Source: Rhizobium leguminosarum (lineage in GTDB: Bacteria > Pseudomonadota > Alphaproteobacteria > Rhizobiales > Rhizobiaceae). From it: a DNA stretch of 64,000 nucleotides. The notes beneath the pieces were generated by a model, which had not been told where the DNA came from, did no database searches, and was given only the letters and a program-made list of their open reading frames with translations. Below are positions 37,494 through 47,037 of the stretch, in pieces; position 1 is the stretch's first letter; each line of letters begins with the position of its first letter. The stretch is from assembly GCF_017876795.1 (NCBI RefSeq), contig NZ_JAGIOR010000001.1:3002501-3066500 (forward strand). The letters run 5' to 3'. Both the position numbers and the translations under genes were made by a program.

Positions 37494-37591
37494 TATTGCT
37501 GTCCTGTGAGCATGGAATTCGCACGTTGCTTCTGTATATTGACGCGCCGGGCGGCGAACGATCCGCCGAGTCGGCAATGTCGCCGTAAGCC

Positions 37592-38761
37592 TTGAAAGAC
37601 ATAAGTATCTTGAACGCCGAGAATCGCAATGTTGCCTCACTTGACGTGGACGACCAGTCCGATGGCTCGGGGCAGCATGTGCGTCTCAGAGGCAGCTGGC
37701 GTAGCGCCTATGTGCATTTCGTGCTGCGTGACTTCGAGAAGCTGCTGCACCAGAAGGCCGGCGACCTGACGGTCGATCTCTCCGACATTACCGATATCGA
37801 TACCGCCGGGATCTGGCTGCTGTGCCGGCTGAAGAAGGAAGAGGAGGCGGCCGGACGGACGGTCCGCTTCGAAGGCACCAATCAGCATATCGACGAAATG
37901 CTGGCGATGTTCTCCGAGGAGCCGGCCAAACCGGAGCCGGAGCAGAGGGAGAAGGCCTCGCTTGCCGCGCGCATCTTCGCGCCGGTTGGCAAGATGACCT
38001 ACGACGTCTGGGACAATTTCGCCGCCGCCATGTATATCCTCGGCTCGGCGGTGCGTGGTGCACAGATGAAGTTCGGTCGCGGCAGCGGCGTTTCTCCGGC
38101 CTCGATCGTCAACCAGATCGATAATATGGGCGTTCGCGCCGTTCCGATCATCCTTCTGATGTCGTTTCTGATCGGGGCGATCATTGCCCAGCAGGGCGCC
38201 TTCCAGCTGCGCTACTTCGGTGCGGAGGTCTTCGTCGTCGATCTCGTCGGCATCCTGCAATTGCGCGAAATCGGCGTGCTGCTGACCTCGATCATGATCG
38301 CCGGCCGTTCGGGCAGCGCGATCACCGCCGAGATCGGCTCGATGAAGATGCGCGAGGAGATCGACGCGCTGAAGGTGATGGGGCTCAACCCGATTGGCGT
38401 GCTGATCTTCCCGCGGCTGGTGGCGCTGACCATCGCGCTGCCGCTCTTGACGGTGCTGGCAAATTTCGCCTCGCTCGGTGGTGCGGCCGCCGTTGCCTGG
38501 GGTTATTCCGGCATCACCTTCGCCAACTTTCTGTCGCGCCTGCACGAGGCGGTGACGCTGTCGACGGTGCTCTCAGGCATGATCAAGGCGCCGTTCATGG
38601 CGCTGGTCATCGGCATCGTCGCCGCCGTCGAAGGGCTGAAGGTCGGCGGCAGCGCGGAATCGCTCGGCCAGCATGTGACGGCCGCGGTGGTGAAGGCGAT
38701 TTTCGTCGTCATCCTGATGGACGGGCTTTTTGCGATGTTTTATGCAGCGATCGACTTCTAG
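37592..38761 (+). CDS. Mla-type lipid ABC transporter permease with N-terminal STAS domain
   Basis: A 389-residue permease of the MlaE family. Residues ~25-110 form a STAS-like domain (VDLSDITDIDTAGIWLL); in E. coli that role is played by the separate MlaB. The MlaE domain from about 130 has five or six membrane helices and the conserved stretch IAGRSGSAITAEIGSMKMREEIDALKVMG (in part GSMKMREEIDALKVMG), which contacts the ATPase. It begins with TTG (37592, or an internal TTG). It opens a four-gene operon that moves phospholipids between the two membranes and protects the outer-membrane barrier. Confidence 0.92.
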   Translation: MKDISILNAENRNVASLDVDDQSDGSGQHVRLRGSWRSAYVHFVLRDFEKLLHQKAGDLTVDLSDITDIDTAGIWLLCRLKKEEEAAGRTVRFEGTNQHIDEMLAMFSEEPAKPEPEQREKASLAARIFAPVGKMTYDVWDNFAAAMYILGSAVRGAQMKFGRGSGVSPASIVNQIDNMGVRAVPIILLMSFLIGAIIAQQGAFQLRYFGAEVFVVDLVGILQLREIGVLLTSIMIAGRSGSAITAEIGSMKMREEIDALKVMGLNPIGVLIFPRLVALTIALPLLTVLANFASLGGAAAVAWGYSGITFANFLSRLHEAVTLSTVLSGMIKAPFMALVIGIVAAVEGLKVGGSAESLGQHVTAAVVKAIFVVILMDGLFAMFYAAIDF

Positions 38762-38762
38762 C

Positions 38763-39605
38763 ATGGCGAATCGCGTGGACGAGAAACCGATCGATACGGA
38801 AGACAGAAACGAGAGAGACATCGTGCTCTCGGCGCGCGACGTCACCGTCGCTTTCGGCTCCAAGGTGGTGCTCGACAATCTGAACCTCGACATTTATCGC
38901 GGCGAGATCCTCGGCTTCGTCGGCGCGTCGGGCACCGGCAAATCGGTGCTGATGCGCACGGTGCTGAGGCTCTTGCCGCGCCGCTCCGGCACGATCAAGA
39001 TCCTCGGCCAGGATTTCGATGAACTCGACGAACCGCAGCGCAACGCGCTCGACATGCGGCTTGGCGTGCTGTTCCAGCAGGGGGCACTGTTTTCGTCGCT
39101 GACGGTCAAGGAAAACATCCAGGTGCCGATGCGCGAATATCTCGACCTGCCGCGCTCGCTGATGGACGAACTGGCGCATCTGAAGATCCGCATGGTCGGG
39201 CTCGCAGCCGATGCCGCCGACAAATACCCGTCCGAACTGTCAGGTGGCATGATCAAACGCGCCGCCCTTGCCCGTGCACTCTCGCTCGATCCGGAACTCG
39301 TCTTCCTGGATGAACCGACCTCGGGTCTCGACCCGATCGGAGCCGCCGAATTCGATGAACTGATCGCCAACCTGCGCGATAGTCTGGGACTGACCGTCTA
39401 TATGGTGACGCATGACCTCGACAGCCTGTTTTCGGTCTGCGACCGTATTGCCGTGCTCGGAAAGAAACAGGTAATGGTGGAAGGCACGATCGACGACATG
39501 CTGGCCTACGACGATCCGTGGGTGCAGGCCTATTTCAAGGGTAAGCGGGCGCGCTCGATAGTGCCGCAGGATAATGGCGCGCGGCACGGCAGCGGCGGGA
39601 AGTGA
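38763..39605 (+). CDS. Mla-type lipid ABC transporter ATPase
   Basis: A 280-residue ATP-binding subunit of the MlaF type with Walker A GASGTGKS, signature LSGGMIKRAALARAL, Walker B LVFLDEPTSGLD and the switch His in VTHDLDS. It starts one base after the permease stop codon, so the two are translationally linked. The N-terminal 25 residues are charged and precede the domain. Confidence 0.93.
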   Translation: MANRVDEKPIDTEDRNERDIVLSARDVTVAFGSKVVLDNLNLDIYRGEILGFVGASGTGKSVLMRTVLRLLPRRSGTIKILGQDFDELDEPQRNALDMRLGVLFQQGALFSSLTVKENIQVPMREYLDLPRSLMDELAHLKIRMVGLAADAADKYPSELSGGMIKRAALARALSLDPELVFLDEPTSGLDPIGAAEFDELIANLRDSLGLTVYMVTHDLDSLFSVCDRIAVLGKKQVMVEGTIDDMLAYDDPWVQAYFKGKRARSIVPQDNGARHGSGGK

Positions 39606-39614
39606 CCGGATAAG

Positions 39615-40985
39615 ATGGAAACCAAAGCCAATTACACGATTGTCGGTTTTTTCACGGTGCTGGTGATCGCGGCGGCCTTCGGCTTCGTCTACTGGATGGC
39701 CGAATATGGCCGCGGTGGCCCGATGACCGAGCTGATCGTGCGTATTCCGGGTTCGGCCAACGGCCTCAGCGTCGGCTCGCCGGTGCGCTTCAACGGCATT
39801 CAGATCGGCTCGGTGCAGACACTGTCGATCGATGCCGACGATCCGCAATATTCGCTGGCTTTCACCCAGGTGCGCACCGATGCGCCGATCTACCCTTCCA
39901 CCAAAGCCGCCCTTGAAATCCAGGGCCTGACCGGGGCCGCCTATATCGAACTTTCAGGCGGCCGCAAGGGCGAGGAAAGCATCCTCCAGCATGCGCTCGA
40001 CAACGGCAAACGCGCCGTCATCGTCGCCGACCAGTCGAGCGTCACCAATCTTCTGGCGACCGCCGACAAGATCCTCGATCGCGCCAACGACGCGGTCGGC
40101 GAACTTCAGGGTTTCATCGAAGATTCACGCGCGCCCCTGACCCAGACGTTCAAGAATGCCGAGACGTTCTCGGATGCGCTTGCCAAGAATTCCGGCAATA
40201 TCGACGCCTTCCTGCAGAGTGTGGGTGAGCTTTCCAATACGGTGAAGGCGGTCTCCGGCCGTGTCGATTCGACGCTTCAAGCCGTGGAATCGCTGGTCAA
40301 GGCGGTTGACGCGAAGAAGATCGACAACATCATTTCCAACGCCGACAAGATCACCGCCAATGTCGCCGATGCCTCTAGCGACCTTAAGGGTGCGATCCAG
40401 AAATTCGACCAGACGGCCACCACCTTCAACGATTTCGGCAAGCAGGCACAGGCGACGCTCGACCGTGTCGACACGCTTGTCGCCCAGATCGATCCGGCCA
40501 AGCTGAAGGGCTCGGTCGACGATATCTCGCAGGCGACCAAGGATGCGCGCACCGCGGTCGCGTCGATCCGCGATGTCGCCAACACGGTTTCAGGGCGTCA
40601 GAAAGATATCGACCAGACGATCCAGGACGTCTCGCAGCTTGCCAACAAGCTGAATTCGGCCTCGACCCGCATCGACGGTATCCTGATCAAAGTCGATGCC
40701 TTGCTCGGAACCGATAACACACAATCGCTGTTTACCGAGGCGCGCGATACGCTGGACTCCTTCAAGAAGGTCGCCGACAACCTGAATGCGCGCATCGGGC
40801 CCATTGCCGACAATCTGCAAAAATTCTCCAGCGGCGGCTTGCGTGACGTGCAGACGCTCGTCAACGACGTGCGCGGAACCGTCAACAATCTGAACGATAC
40901 GATCACCAACTTCGACCGCAATCCGCAACGCCTGATCTTCGGCGGGGACACGGTGAAGCAATATGACGGCCGGACGCGGCGTTAA
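39615..40985 (+). CDS. MCE (MlaD-like) substrate-binding protein
   Basis: A 456-residue MCE protein: an N-terminal membrane anchor (residues ~8-28, YTIVGFFTVLVIAAAFGFVYWM), one MCE domain (residues ~40-120, VGSPVRFNGIQIGSVQTLSI) and a long helical C-terminal region with many repeated VDxxLQ/AxxAD heptads. That tail is much longer than in E. coli MlaD (183 aa) and could form a coiled-coil tunnel across the periplasm, as in larger MCE proteins. It starts 9 bp behind the ATPase gene. Confidence 0.92.
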   Translation: METKANYTIVGFFTVLVIAAAFGFVYWMAEYGRGGPMTELIVRIPGSANGLSVGSPVRFNGIQIGSVQTLSIDADDPQYSLAFTQVRTDAPIYPSTKAALEIQGLTGAAYIELSGGRKGEESILQHALDNGKRAVIVADQSSVTNLLATADKILDRANDAVGELQGFIEDSRAPLTQTFKNAETFSDALAKNSGNIDAFLQSVGELSNTVKAVSGRVDSTLQAVESLVKAVDAKKIDNIISNADKITANVADASSDLKGAIQKFDQTATTFNDFGKQAQATLDRVDTLVAQIDPAKLKGSVDDISQATKDARTAVASIRDVANTVSGRQKDIDQTIQDVSQLANKLNSASTRIDGILIKVDALLGTDNTQSLFTEARDTLDSFKKVADNLNARIGPIADNLQKFSSGGLRDVQTLVNDVRGTVNNLNDTITNFDRNPQRLIFGGDTVKQYDGRTRR

Positions 40986-41009
40986 CTGGGAAGTCAGGGG
41001 TAGCCTAAT

Positions 41010-41621
41010 ATGGTCGCATCGCATCTGTTGTCGCGCCGTTCTTGGATCAGGGGAACGGTGATCGCGCTGCCGCTGACGGCGCTGATCCTTTCCGGGTGCG
41101 GCACTGCGGCCAAAAACGATACCTATGACCTGTCCGCCGCCGTCGACGGCGACGGACCGGCGGCCAAATCCCGCCAGATCCTGATCGCCTCGCCAACGGC
41201 GCTGAGTGCGCTCGGCAGCGAGCAGATCGTCATCCGCGTCTCGTCTTCGGAAATCCAGTATCTCTCGCGGGCGCAATGGGGCGACAAGCTGCCACGCATG
41301 GTGCAGTCGAAGCTGGTGGAAGCCTTCGAGAACTCCGGCAAGCTGGGGGGCGTCGGCATGCCGGGGCAGGGACTGGCGATCGATTATCAGGTCGTCACCG
41401 ATATCCGCTCCTTCGAGATCGACGCTTCGAACGGCAACCAGGCGGTGGTCGAAATCTCCGCCAAGATCCTCAACGACCGCAACGGCTCGGTGCGCGCCCA
41501 GAAGGTGTTCCGTGCCATGGCGCCGGCCGGTGGCGATAATGCCGGCTTCGTCAAGGGCCTAGACCGCGCCTTCTCCACGGTTGCCTCCGAGATCGTCACC
41601 TGGACGCTCAAGTCCATCTGA
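41010..41621 (+). CDS. ABC-type transport auxiliary lipoprotein of the Mla-type operon
   Basis: A 203-residue lipoprotein with signal peptide and lipobox (LTALILSGCG, Cys near residue 30). The body matches the ABC-type transport auxiliary (PqiC/YmbA-like) domain, with QIVIRVSSSEIQYLSRAQWGDKLPRM and YQVVTDIRSFEID blocks. Such lipoproteins sit in the outer membrane and bind the MCE tunnel. It closes the four-gene operon; the next gene is convergent 10 bp away. Confidence 0.9.
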   Translation: MVASHLLSRRSWIRGTVIALPLTALILSGCGTAAKNDTYDLSAAVDGDGPAAKSRQILIASPTALSALGSEQIVIRVSSSEIQYLSRAQWGDKLPRMVQSKLVEAFENSGKLGGVGMPGQGLAIDYQVVTDIRSFEIDASNGNQAVVEISAKILNDRNGSVRAQKVFRAMAPAGGDNAGFVKGLDRAFSTVASEIVTWTLKSI

Positions 41622-41631
41622 GCTTTGAGGC

Positions 41632-42507
41632 CTATTTCGTCGGTTGCGTATCCGTCATCGTCGCTCCCGGCTGGGTGTCTGATGTGGCGGAAGCGGTGGC
41701 GGTCGATGACGACGGCAGGGCGCTGTCGAGCAGGCTCGCCATCTTGTCGTCACGAATGCTCGCGGTCTTTTCGCCCATGACGACGCCCACCACGCGGCGG
41801 CCGTACTTCAGCGCCGATGTCACGACATTGTAGCCCGATGCATCGGTGTAGCCGGTCTTGATGCCGTCGACGCCATTATAGCGATACATCAGGTTGTTGT
41901 GGCCGCGGAGCTTCATGCCGCGGAACTGGAAACCGCGCATCGAGAAGAGCTTGAACTCCTCGGGGAAGTCCCGCATCAGGGAAACGCCGAGTGTGGCCAT
42001 GTCACGCGCCGTGGTGACCTGAGCAGGGTCCGGAAGGCCCGAAGGATTCCTGAAGACGGTGTCCTTCATGCCCAGCTGGCGGGCCTTGCCGGTCATCACC
42101 TCGGCGAAAGCCTGTTCGGAGCCGCCAAGCTGCTCGGCGATCGCCACAGCCGCGTCATTGGCAGACAGCACGACAATGCCTTCTACCGCTTCGCGCAGCG
42201 TCACCTTGCGCCCGGCGCCGACAGCAAGCTTGAAGGGTTCCTTGCTCTCGGCATTTTCCGACATGGTGAGCTTCTGATCCCATGCGAGGCGTCCGTCATG
42301 CAGGGCCTCGAAAGCGAGATAGAGCCTCATCATCTTGGTCAGCGACGCCGGATAGTTCAGCTCGTCCTGATTGGTGGCTTCGAGGACCTGACCGGACTGT
42401 GCATCCACGACGAAGCTTGCCTGGCCGGCCTGGGCGAAAGTGAATGCGCTGATCAGGAAGGCGGAAGAAAGCGCGGTGGCAAGGAGCCTCGAGGTCGTCT
42501 TGGTCAT
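41632..42507 (-). CDS. D-alanyl-D-alanine carboxypeptidase, penicillin-binding protein
   Basis: A 291-residue low-molecular-weight penicillin-binding protein that trims the terminal D-Ala from murein pentapeptides. The signal peptide ends at AQA. The three active-site motifs are present: SxxK in YPASLTKMM, SxN in VVLSANDAA and KTG in DGIKTGYT. The C-terminus is a Ser/Thr/Ala-rich tail (SSSTATASATSDTQPG) in place of an amphipathic membrane anchor. Start at ATG 42507 (MTKTTSRLLATAL) fits the signal peptide; a further ATG lies 14 codons upstream. Confidence 0.92.
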   Translation of the reverse strand: MTKTTSRLLATALSSAFLISAFTFAQAGQASFVVDAQSGQVLEATNQDELNYPASLTKMMRLYLAFEALHDGRLAWDQKLTMSENAESKEPFKLAVGAGRKVTLREAVEGIVVLSANDAAVAIAEQLGGSEQAFAEVMTGKARQLGMKDTVFRNPSGLPDPAQVTTARDMATLGVSLMRDFPEEFKLFSMRGFQFRGMKLRGHNNLMYRYNGVDGIKTGYTDASGYNVVTSALKYGRRVVGVVMGEKTASIRDDKMASLLDSALPSSSTATASATSDTQPGATMTDTQPTK

Positions 42508-43063
42508 CAATGTTGCTGTCTCTATCGTTTGGATGGTCGAGTAAGCCATTGGCTAAACGCAAGCGGATCCAGAAAGTTTGTGACGAAATGAAGGACAGGC
42601 GGCAATAAAGAGGCCCCATCCACAGCTGATTGCTTTTTGGCTCACCGTCTTCGGTTTTGACAATGGCGCGCAGGGCACGTAGAAATTCAGTATGAGCATG
42701 AACAGCGCGCCTTTCTCCTGTCATATCAGCACCTGCCCGCAGGCTGCGATCGCGCGCGCCTTTGACGGACGAGGTCTCCGCGTCCTGTTGTGACGTCGGG
42801 GCGCTCTGGGCGTCCGGCGCGCCGCTGGACGTAAAGCCCCTCGCCACGTCAATCCAGGTTGCCAGGGAGACAGGCACCGTGCTCAATCTTTATCATGTCA
42901 ATTCGCTCGTCCATTGGGAGGAGCGCGAGATCCATCTGCGCGATCATATGATCGGCTTCTTCTCGCAAGAGGTCCGCAGTTTTCTGGCGTTGTGGAGCAG
43001 TTGCCACAGGGCTCCTTTAAAAGAGCTGAGGCTTTCAATTTACAGCCATACGTTTCGCCGTCC
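42508..43063. other. 556-bp stretch without a convincing gene
   Basis: Between the carboxypeptidase gene and the broken cyclase gene there is no frame with family resemblance. A plus-strand frame (42762-43169) containing LNLYHVNSLVHWEER has no recognisable start signal and runs into the cyclase 3' end, so it is not called. The region may hold decayed DNA, in keeping with the broken genes that follow. Confidence 0.5.
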
Positions 43064-44829
43064 CTACGGGACGATGAACGAAAGGCGGACTCCAGCTTTG
43101 CGTAAGCCGTCGAGCCACAGCTCGCCGTCCTCTGGCAAGGCGCATAACCTCAAGGTGTTCCGGGCATAGACGGTGGCGTCGAACGTGTCCGGTTTCTGGT
43201 TCGTTATGACTGCGGCTTCCTCCGCCCTGCCAAGCTGGGCGAGACAGGCGGCCTGGTTCAGCCTGAAAAAATATGGCGGATCGATGAGGGTCCTGTAGGC
43301 CGCCAGCGCGGCCTCGAACCTGCGTGCCAGATAGTAGCAATCCCCGAGACTGGAAACGAACGCCGGAGGCAGGCGCGGCTCGCACGCGCAGCCCCGTTCG
43401 ACAAGCGTCAAGCCTTCCTCATGCCTTCCCGCATAGGCAACGATCATGCCTCGTGCGACAAGGACGTTTATGTCATGAGGACTGATGGCGATAGCAATGT
43501 CGGAGTAGCGCATGGCATCGTCAATATTCCCGACCAAAAAAAGCATGCAGCTACGCTTGTAAGGACGAAGGGATCGGTCTTGTCGACTGCGATTGCGCGC
43601 GCGGCGAACTGCTGGCACTGAACCTCGAGTTCGGCGTCTGTTGCGACGCTCGGCTCGCTAAACCGCCAATATGCGTAGAGTAACCCTAGCGAAGCGAGAG
43701 CGGGTGCGTATATCGGATCGAGACGGACCGCCTCGTGCATGTGTTTGCGTGCCCCCGGTTCGTCGCCATTGCGCCAGGCCGCCCCCGCTCGAAGCCATGA
43801 AGTGTAGGCGGAGATACTCGTCGTGGAAGTCCGCCCGCGCACGATGCCGGCGACCTCTTGAAGGTTGAAAAACAGGCGTCCGATAATCGCCTCGACGATT
43901 TGATCCTGAACCGCGAAAATGTCCACAACCTCGCGATCGAATTTCTCCGCGAAGACATGAGCGCCGGTCTGAGCGTCGATCAATTGCACCGTGGCGCGCA
44001 TGCGCTGGCCAGATAGCCGAACGCTGCCTTCGAGGACGAAATCCGCGCCAAGCTGTCTGCCAATCTCCGCCACGTTTACCGATTGGCCCCTGTAGCTGAA
44101 CGTGGTGTTCCGGGCTACTACGGAAAGGTTCTTGAAGCGGCTCAGCTCTGTGATGATGTCTTCGGTGATGCCGTCGGCGAAGTAGTCCTGTTCCGCATTC
44201 CCCGAGATGTTTGTGAGGGGTAGAACGGCGACGGTGGTAAATTCCCTGCTGCGAGAAAGTAAAGTGGAGGGTAAGGCGCGAGCCGTCTCCATCCCAAAGG
44301 TCCTGACTGGCGCAGCGATGTTCTTGAGCTGCACGAGGCCCAGGTCCTTCATCATGATGGAAATTTTGCCTCGAACTTCATTGTGTACCTTTTCGGATAT
44401 GCAGATGCCGCCAGGCTCGGCCAGCGTTTCCAGCCGCGCAGCGACATTGACCCCCTCGCCATAGATATCCGAACCCTCACCGATCACATCGCCTATGTTG
44501 ATGCCGATCCGGAGTACGATCTGACGGGGTTCGGGAATGCCGACATTCGCCTCGGTCATTTTCCGCTGAAGCTTGAGGGCGGCTTCGACGGCGTTGATCG
44601 CGCTGCCGAATTCGACCAGCACCCCATCGCCCATAAATTTGACAATGCGCCCTTCATAGGTGCGCACCACCGGGTCGAGCACATGCGTTCGCCGCTCCCT
44701 CAGTGTCTCGAATGTTAGGGCTTCGTCGGCTTCCATCATTCGAGAATAGCCAACCACATCCGCGATGAGGATAGCAACGAGGCGGCGGTGTATTGAATTC
44801 TTGACCACCCTCCGGCGTCTCCTCCGCAT
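43064..44829 (-). pseudogene. Class III adenylate/guanylate cyclase with TPR-like C-terminus, frameshifted at a T7 run
   Basis: The N-terminal part has a class III cyclase domain: VAILIADVVGYSRMMEADE (first metal Asp) and GRIVKFMGDGVLVEF (second metal Asp). A linker domain follows (VAVLPLTNISGNAEQDYFADGITEDI, in part LPLTNISGNAEQDYFADG) and then TPR-like helices. At the T7 run (plus-strand A7 at 43536-43542) the frame ends its homology (AACFF) and continues in the -1 frame as LVGNIDDAMRYSDIAI to the stop at 43064. The whole would be about 590 residues. One T added, or a -1 ribosomal slip on U-UUU-UUU, restores a full-length product. Confidence 0.78.
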
Positions 44830-44980
44830 GGGCCTGTTCTGTTGGGATGCAGAACGCGTGGTAGATTATCGGATTGTGATCTGGGGGCAAAATCTTTCGG
44901 TGGCATCTGCTCCATAATTCCGCAGTTTTCTGAGATCGGTCAATCCGACTTGGGATGTTCGAAGGGTCGAGGCTCCCAGC

Positions 44981-45427
44981 TTGATGCCGCGATCACTGGT
45001 TTCGAGCGCTTATTCGAATGCCGATATCTGGGTCCAGGAACAACTGTCAGCCGGTGATACCGCGCTGATCCTGAGGCCGGAGACCACACCATCGACCTAT
45101 GCCTACATGCAGCATAGTCTCGGCAATCACTCGAAGACGCGGCTCGAACGGGTGGGCCGCATGATCGCCTCGCTGATCCCTCTGCCGACGCGGATCGTGC
45201 CCTCCGACCGGCTACCGGCCTATTCCGAGGTGACGATGGATGTCGAGATCGACAATGGCGACAAATGGATGGAGGTCTCCTCGATCTCGCGACGCACGGA
45301 CTTCCCCCAGCGCTACGGGTCGCAGCTGAAGAGGGGACCGGCCATCGACCACGACGTCCTCGTGCTCGAGATCGCCATCGGCCTCGATCGGTGCGTCTAC
45401 AACTGGGGCATAGCAGCGGATCGGTAA
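44981..45427 (+). pseudogene. Remnant of a class II aminoacyl-tRNA synthetase-like gene
   Basis: The 148-residue frame contains two pieces of a class II synthetase core. ALILRPETTPSTYAYMQHSLG resembles the motif 2 strand region; MDVEIDNGDKWMEVSSISRRTDFP and VLVLEIAIGLDRCVYNW resemble the later core and motif 3. The section that should lie between (motif 2 loop and ATP-contacting Arg) is missing: SKTRLERVGRM joins directly to the MIASLIPLPTRIV segment. N-terminal and C-terminal domains are also absent. It is therefore a decayed, internally deleted copy, closest by eye to glycyl-tRNA synthetase-like proteins. Confidence 0.65.
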
Positions 45428-45618
45428 GAATGGAGCCGGGGCCGCTGGTGGCGGTTCCGGCTCTCCGCGATGGCGATGCGCGTGGTAGCGGGATTCTGTC
45501 GTCGCTGGCGCGTTGAACCTTCGGGCATCTCGTTGGTAAGAGTCATGATCAGCAAAGGGGCACGATTGTCGTTTTCCTTCGCCCGAGATGTATTCACTGA
45601 ACAACGGTAGGAGAAACC

Positions 45619-46137
45619 ATGCTGATTATCTTTGGCGGCTTGCCGGGGAGTGGAAAAACAACCCTTGCCCGCGCGCTCGCGAAACGGCTGGGAGCCGTGC
45701 ATGTGAGGGTCGACACCATCGAGCAGGCGATCAAAGCGTCGGGTGTCCCTTCAAGAGACGTCGGCCCGGCAGGTTATGTCGTCGCCTATGGGGTTGCTGA
45801 GGATAATCTTACGCTCGGCCGTATGGTGATCGCAGACTCGGTCAATTCTCTTCAAATAACGCGCGACGCCTGGCTGGCGGTCTCGGCGCGATCTGCGGTG
45901 ACCGCGGTCGAGATCGAGGTGATCTGTTCCGACAAGATCGAGCATCGCCGCCGGGTCGAGACGCGTAAAACCGACGTCGAAGGACTTGTCAAACCGACGT
46001 GGCAGGAAACCGTCGACCGAGTATATGACTACTGGGGGCAGAGGCCGATCGTTGTTGATACCGCTGCGAAGGAAGTGCAAGAGATCGTCGACGCGTTGAT
46101 CGCCAGGCTGGGGATTGATCGTCCGCTTTCGATTTGA
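45619..46137 (+). CDS. Small P-loop kinase (AAA_33-like)
   Basis: A 172-residue ATP-binding protein with Walker A GGLPGSGKTTLARALAKRLG at residues 6-25, a DTIEQAI segment likely to bind substrate, and a lid region HRRRVETRKTDVEG with several Arg. The fold is that of small-molecule kinases such as gluconate, adenylylsulfate or chloramphenicol kinases. The substrate is not recognisable. ATG 45619 is preceded by GGTAGGAGAAACC. It stands alone in a stretch of broken genes but looks intact. Confidence 0.8.
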   Translation: MLIIFGGLPGSGKTTLARALAKRLGAVHVRVDTIEQAIKASGVPSRDVGPAGYVVAYGVAEDNLTLGRMVIADSVNSLQITRDAWLAVSARSAVTAVEIEVICSDKIEHRRRVETRKTDVEGLVKPTWQETVDRVYDYWGQRPIVVDTAAKEVQEIVDALIARLGIDRPLSI

Positions 46138-46165
46138 TGTCTTGTAGGGTGTGGCGTGAATGCCC

Positions 46166-46206
46166 CTTCTGCCCTGCCTGGCATCTCCCCCACAAGCGGG
46201 GAGAAT
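46166..46206. repeat. Single arm of the 39-bp inverted repeat family
   Basis: CTTCTGCCCTGCCTGGCATC followed by TCCCCCACAAGCGGGGAGA matches one arm of the element at 24934-25096 with few differences. The second arm is missing. Confidence 0.7.
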
Positions 46207-46264
46207 ACAGGAGGCATGACTATCTGTCCGTCTCTACCGGCGGACGATATGTCTCTGCCGCGTA

Positions 46265-46825
46265 TTATGAAAAGGCAATGTTGGCGGCGGGGCGGATATC
46301 CACCGTCGCCTTGCCTGCGTCGAAACCGTCGAGCGTTTCATTGTGGTGGGCGACGATCTCGGAGAAGGTGAGGGTCGCCGTATCGCCGGTGGTATGGCCA
46401 TCGGCAATCAAAGTCACCTCATATCCGAGGGAAACGGCGCGCCTGACTGTCGTGTCGACGCAGAATTGCGACATGCAGCCGCCGATGACGAGGCGGGTGA
46501 CCGACCGTTCGTTCAGGCGTTCGGCAAGATCGGTTTCGAAGAAGGAGTCGGCGCTTTTCTTGCGCACGACCACCTCGCCCTGTCTCGGCGCGATCTCCTT
46601 GCGCAGCGTCCATCCCGCCGTGCCGACGGCCAATCGATGACCGGTGTCGCCGTCATGCTGGACGAGCACGATCGGCGCGCCCGCCTTCCGGGCTTTTTCT
46701 TGCAGTGCGGCCAGCCGCGCGACGGTCTCGTCGAGTGCGGCATCAATCTGAGGCTGCCTCTCCAGCGAAGCTTTTCCGGAGAGGATCGCATTCTGCACGT
46801 CGATGATCAGAAGGGCCTGGGTCAT
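46265..46825 (-). CDS. Isochorismatase-like cysteine hydrolase
   Basis: A 186-residue cysteine hydrolase. The catalytic triad is visible as Asp in ALLIIDVQNAI (residues ~4-14), Lys in VVVRKKSADSFF and Cys in LVIGGCMSQFCVDTTVR. Family members hydrolyse isochorismate, nicotinamide, N-carbamoyl amides or ureas; substrate unknown here. The open frame extends upstream, but homology and usual length set the start at ATG 46825. Confidence 0.87.
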   Translation of the reverse strand: MTQALLIIDVQNAILSGKASLERQPQIDAALDETVARLAALQEKARKAGAPIVLVQHDGDTGHRLAVGTAGWTLRKEIAPRQGEVVVRKKSADSFFETDLAERLNERSVTRLVIGGCMSQFCVDTTVRRAVSLGYEVTLIADGHTTGDTATLTFSEIVAHHNETLDGFDAGKATVDIRPAANIAFS

Positions 46826-46980
46826 TCGGGAGGTTTCCGTGGCTGGATGGGCGAGTAGGGTCCGGGTGGCGGTACTGCTTACATGGCTGCAACATTGGAT
46901 CTTGTCTGGACAGTGAACGCGCCGGAGAGATCTTGGTCGCACTTTTAGTCCCACTCTAGTCCTACTGGCATCGCAAGAGA

Positions 46981-47011
46981 AAAGCCGCCTGACACATGTT
47001 CAAGCGGCTTT
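46981..47011 (-). terminator. Hairpin after the growth-pole gene
   Basis: AAAGCCGC (46981-46988) pairs with GCGGCTTT (47004-47011). Read on the minus strand it is followed by TCTCTTGC, a weak T-tract, 26 bp after the stop codon of the 6.9-kb gene. Confidence 0.65.
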
Positions 47012-47037
47012 CACAATTCCAGTTCAGATCAGCGAAC

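Noticed and set aside
42762..43169. 135-codon plus-strand frame in the gap before the cyclase gene
   Set aside because: No ribosome-binding site, no family resemblance and overlap with the 3' end of the cyclase gene.
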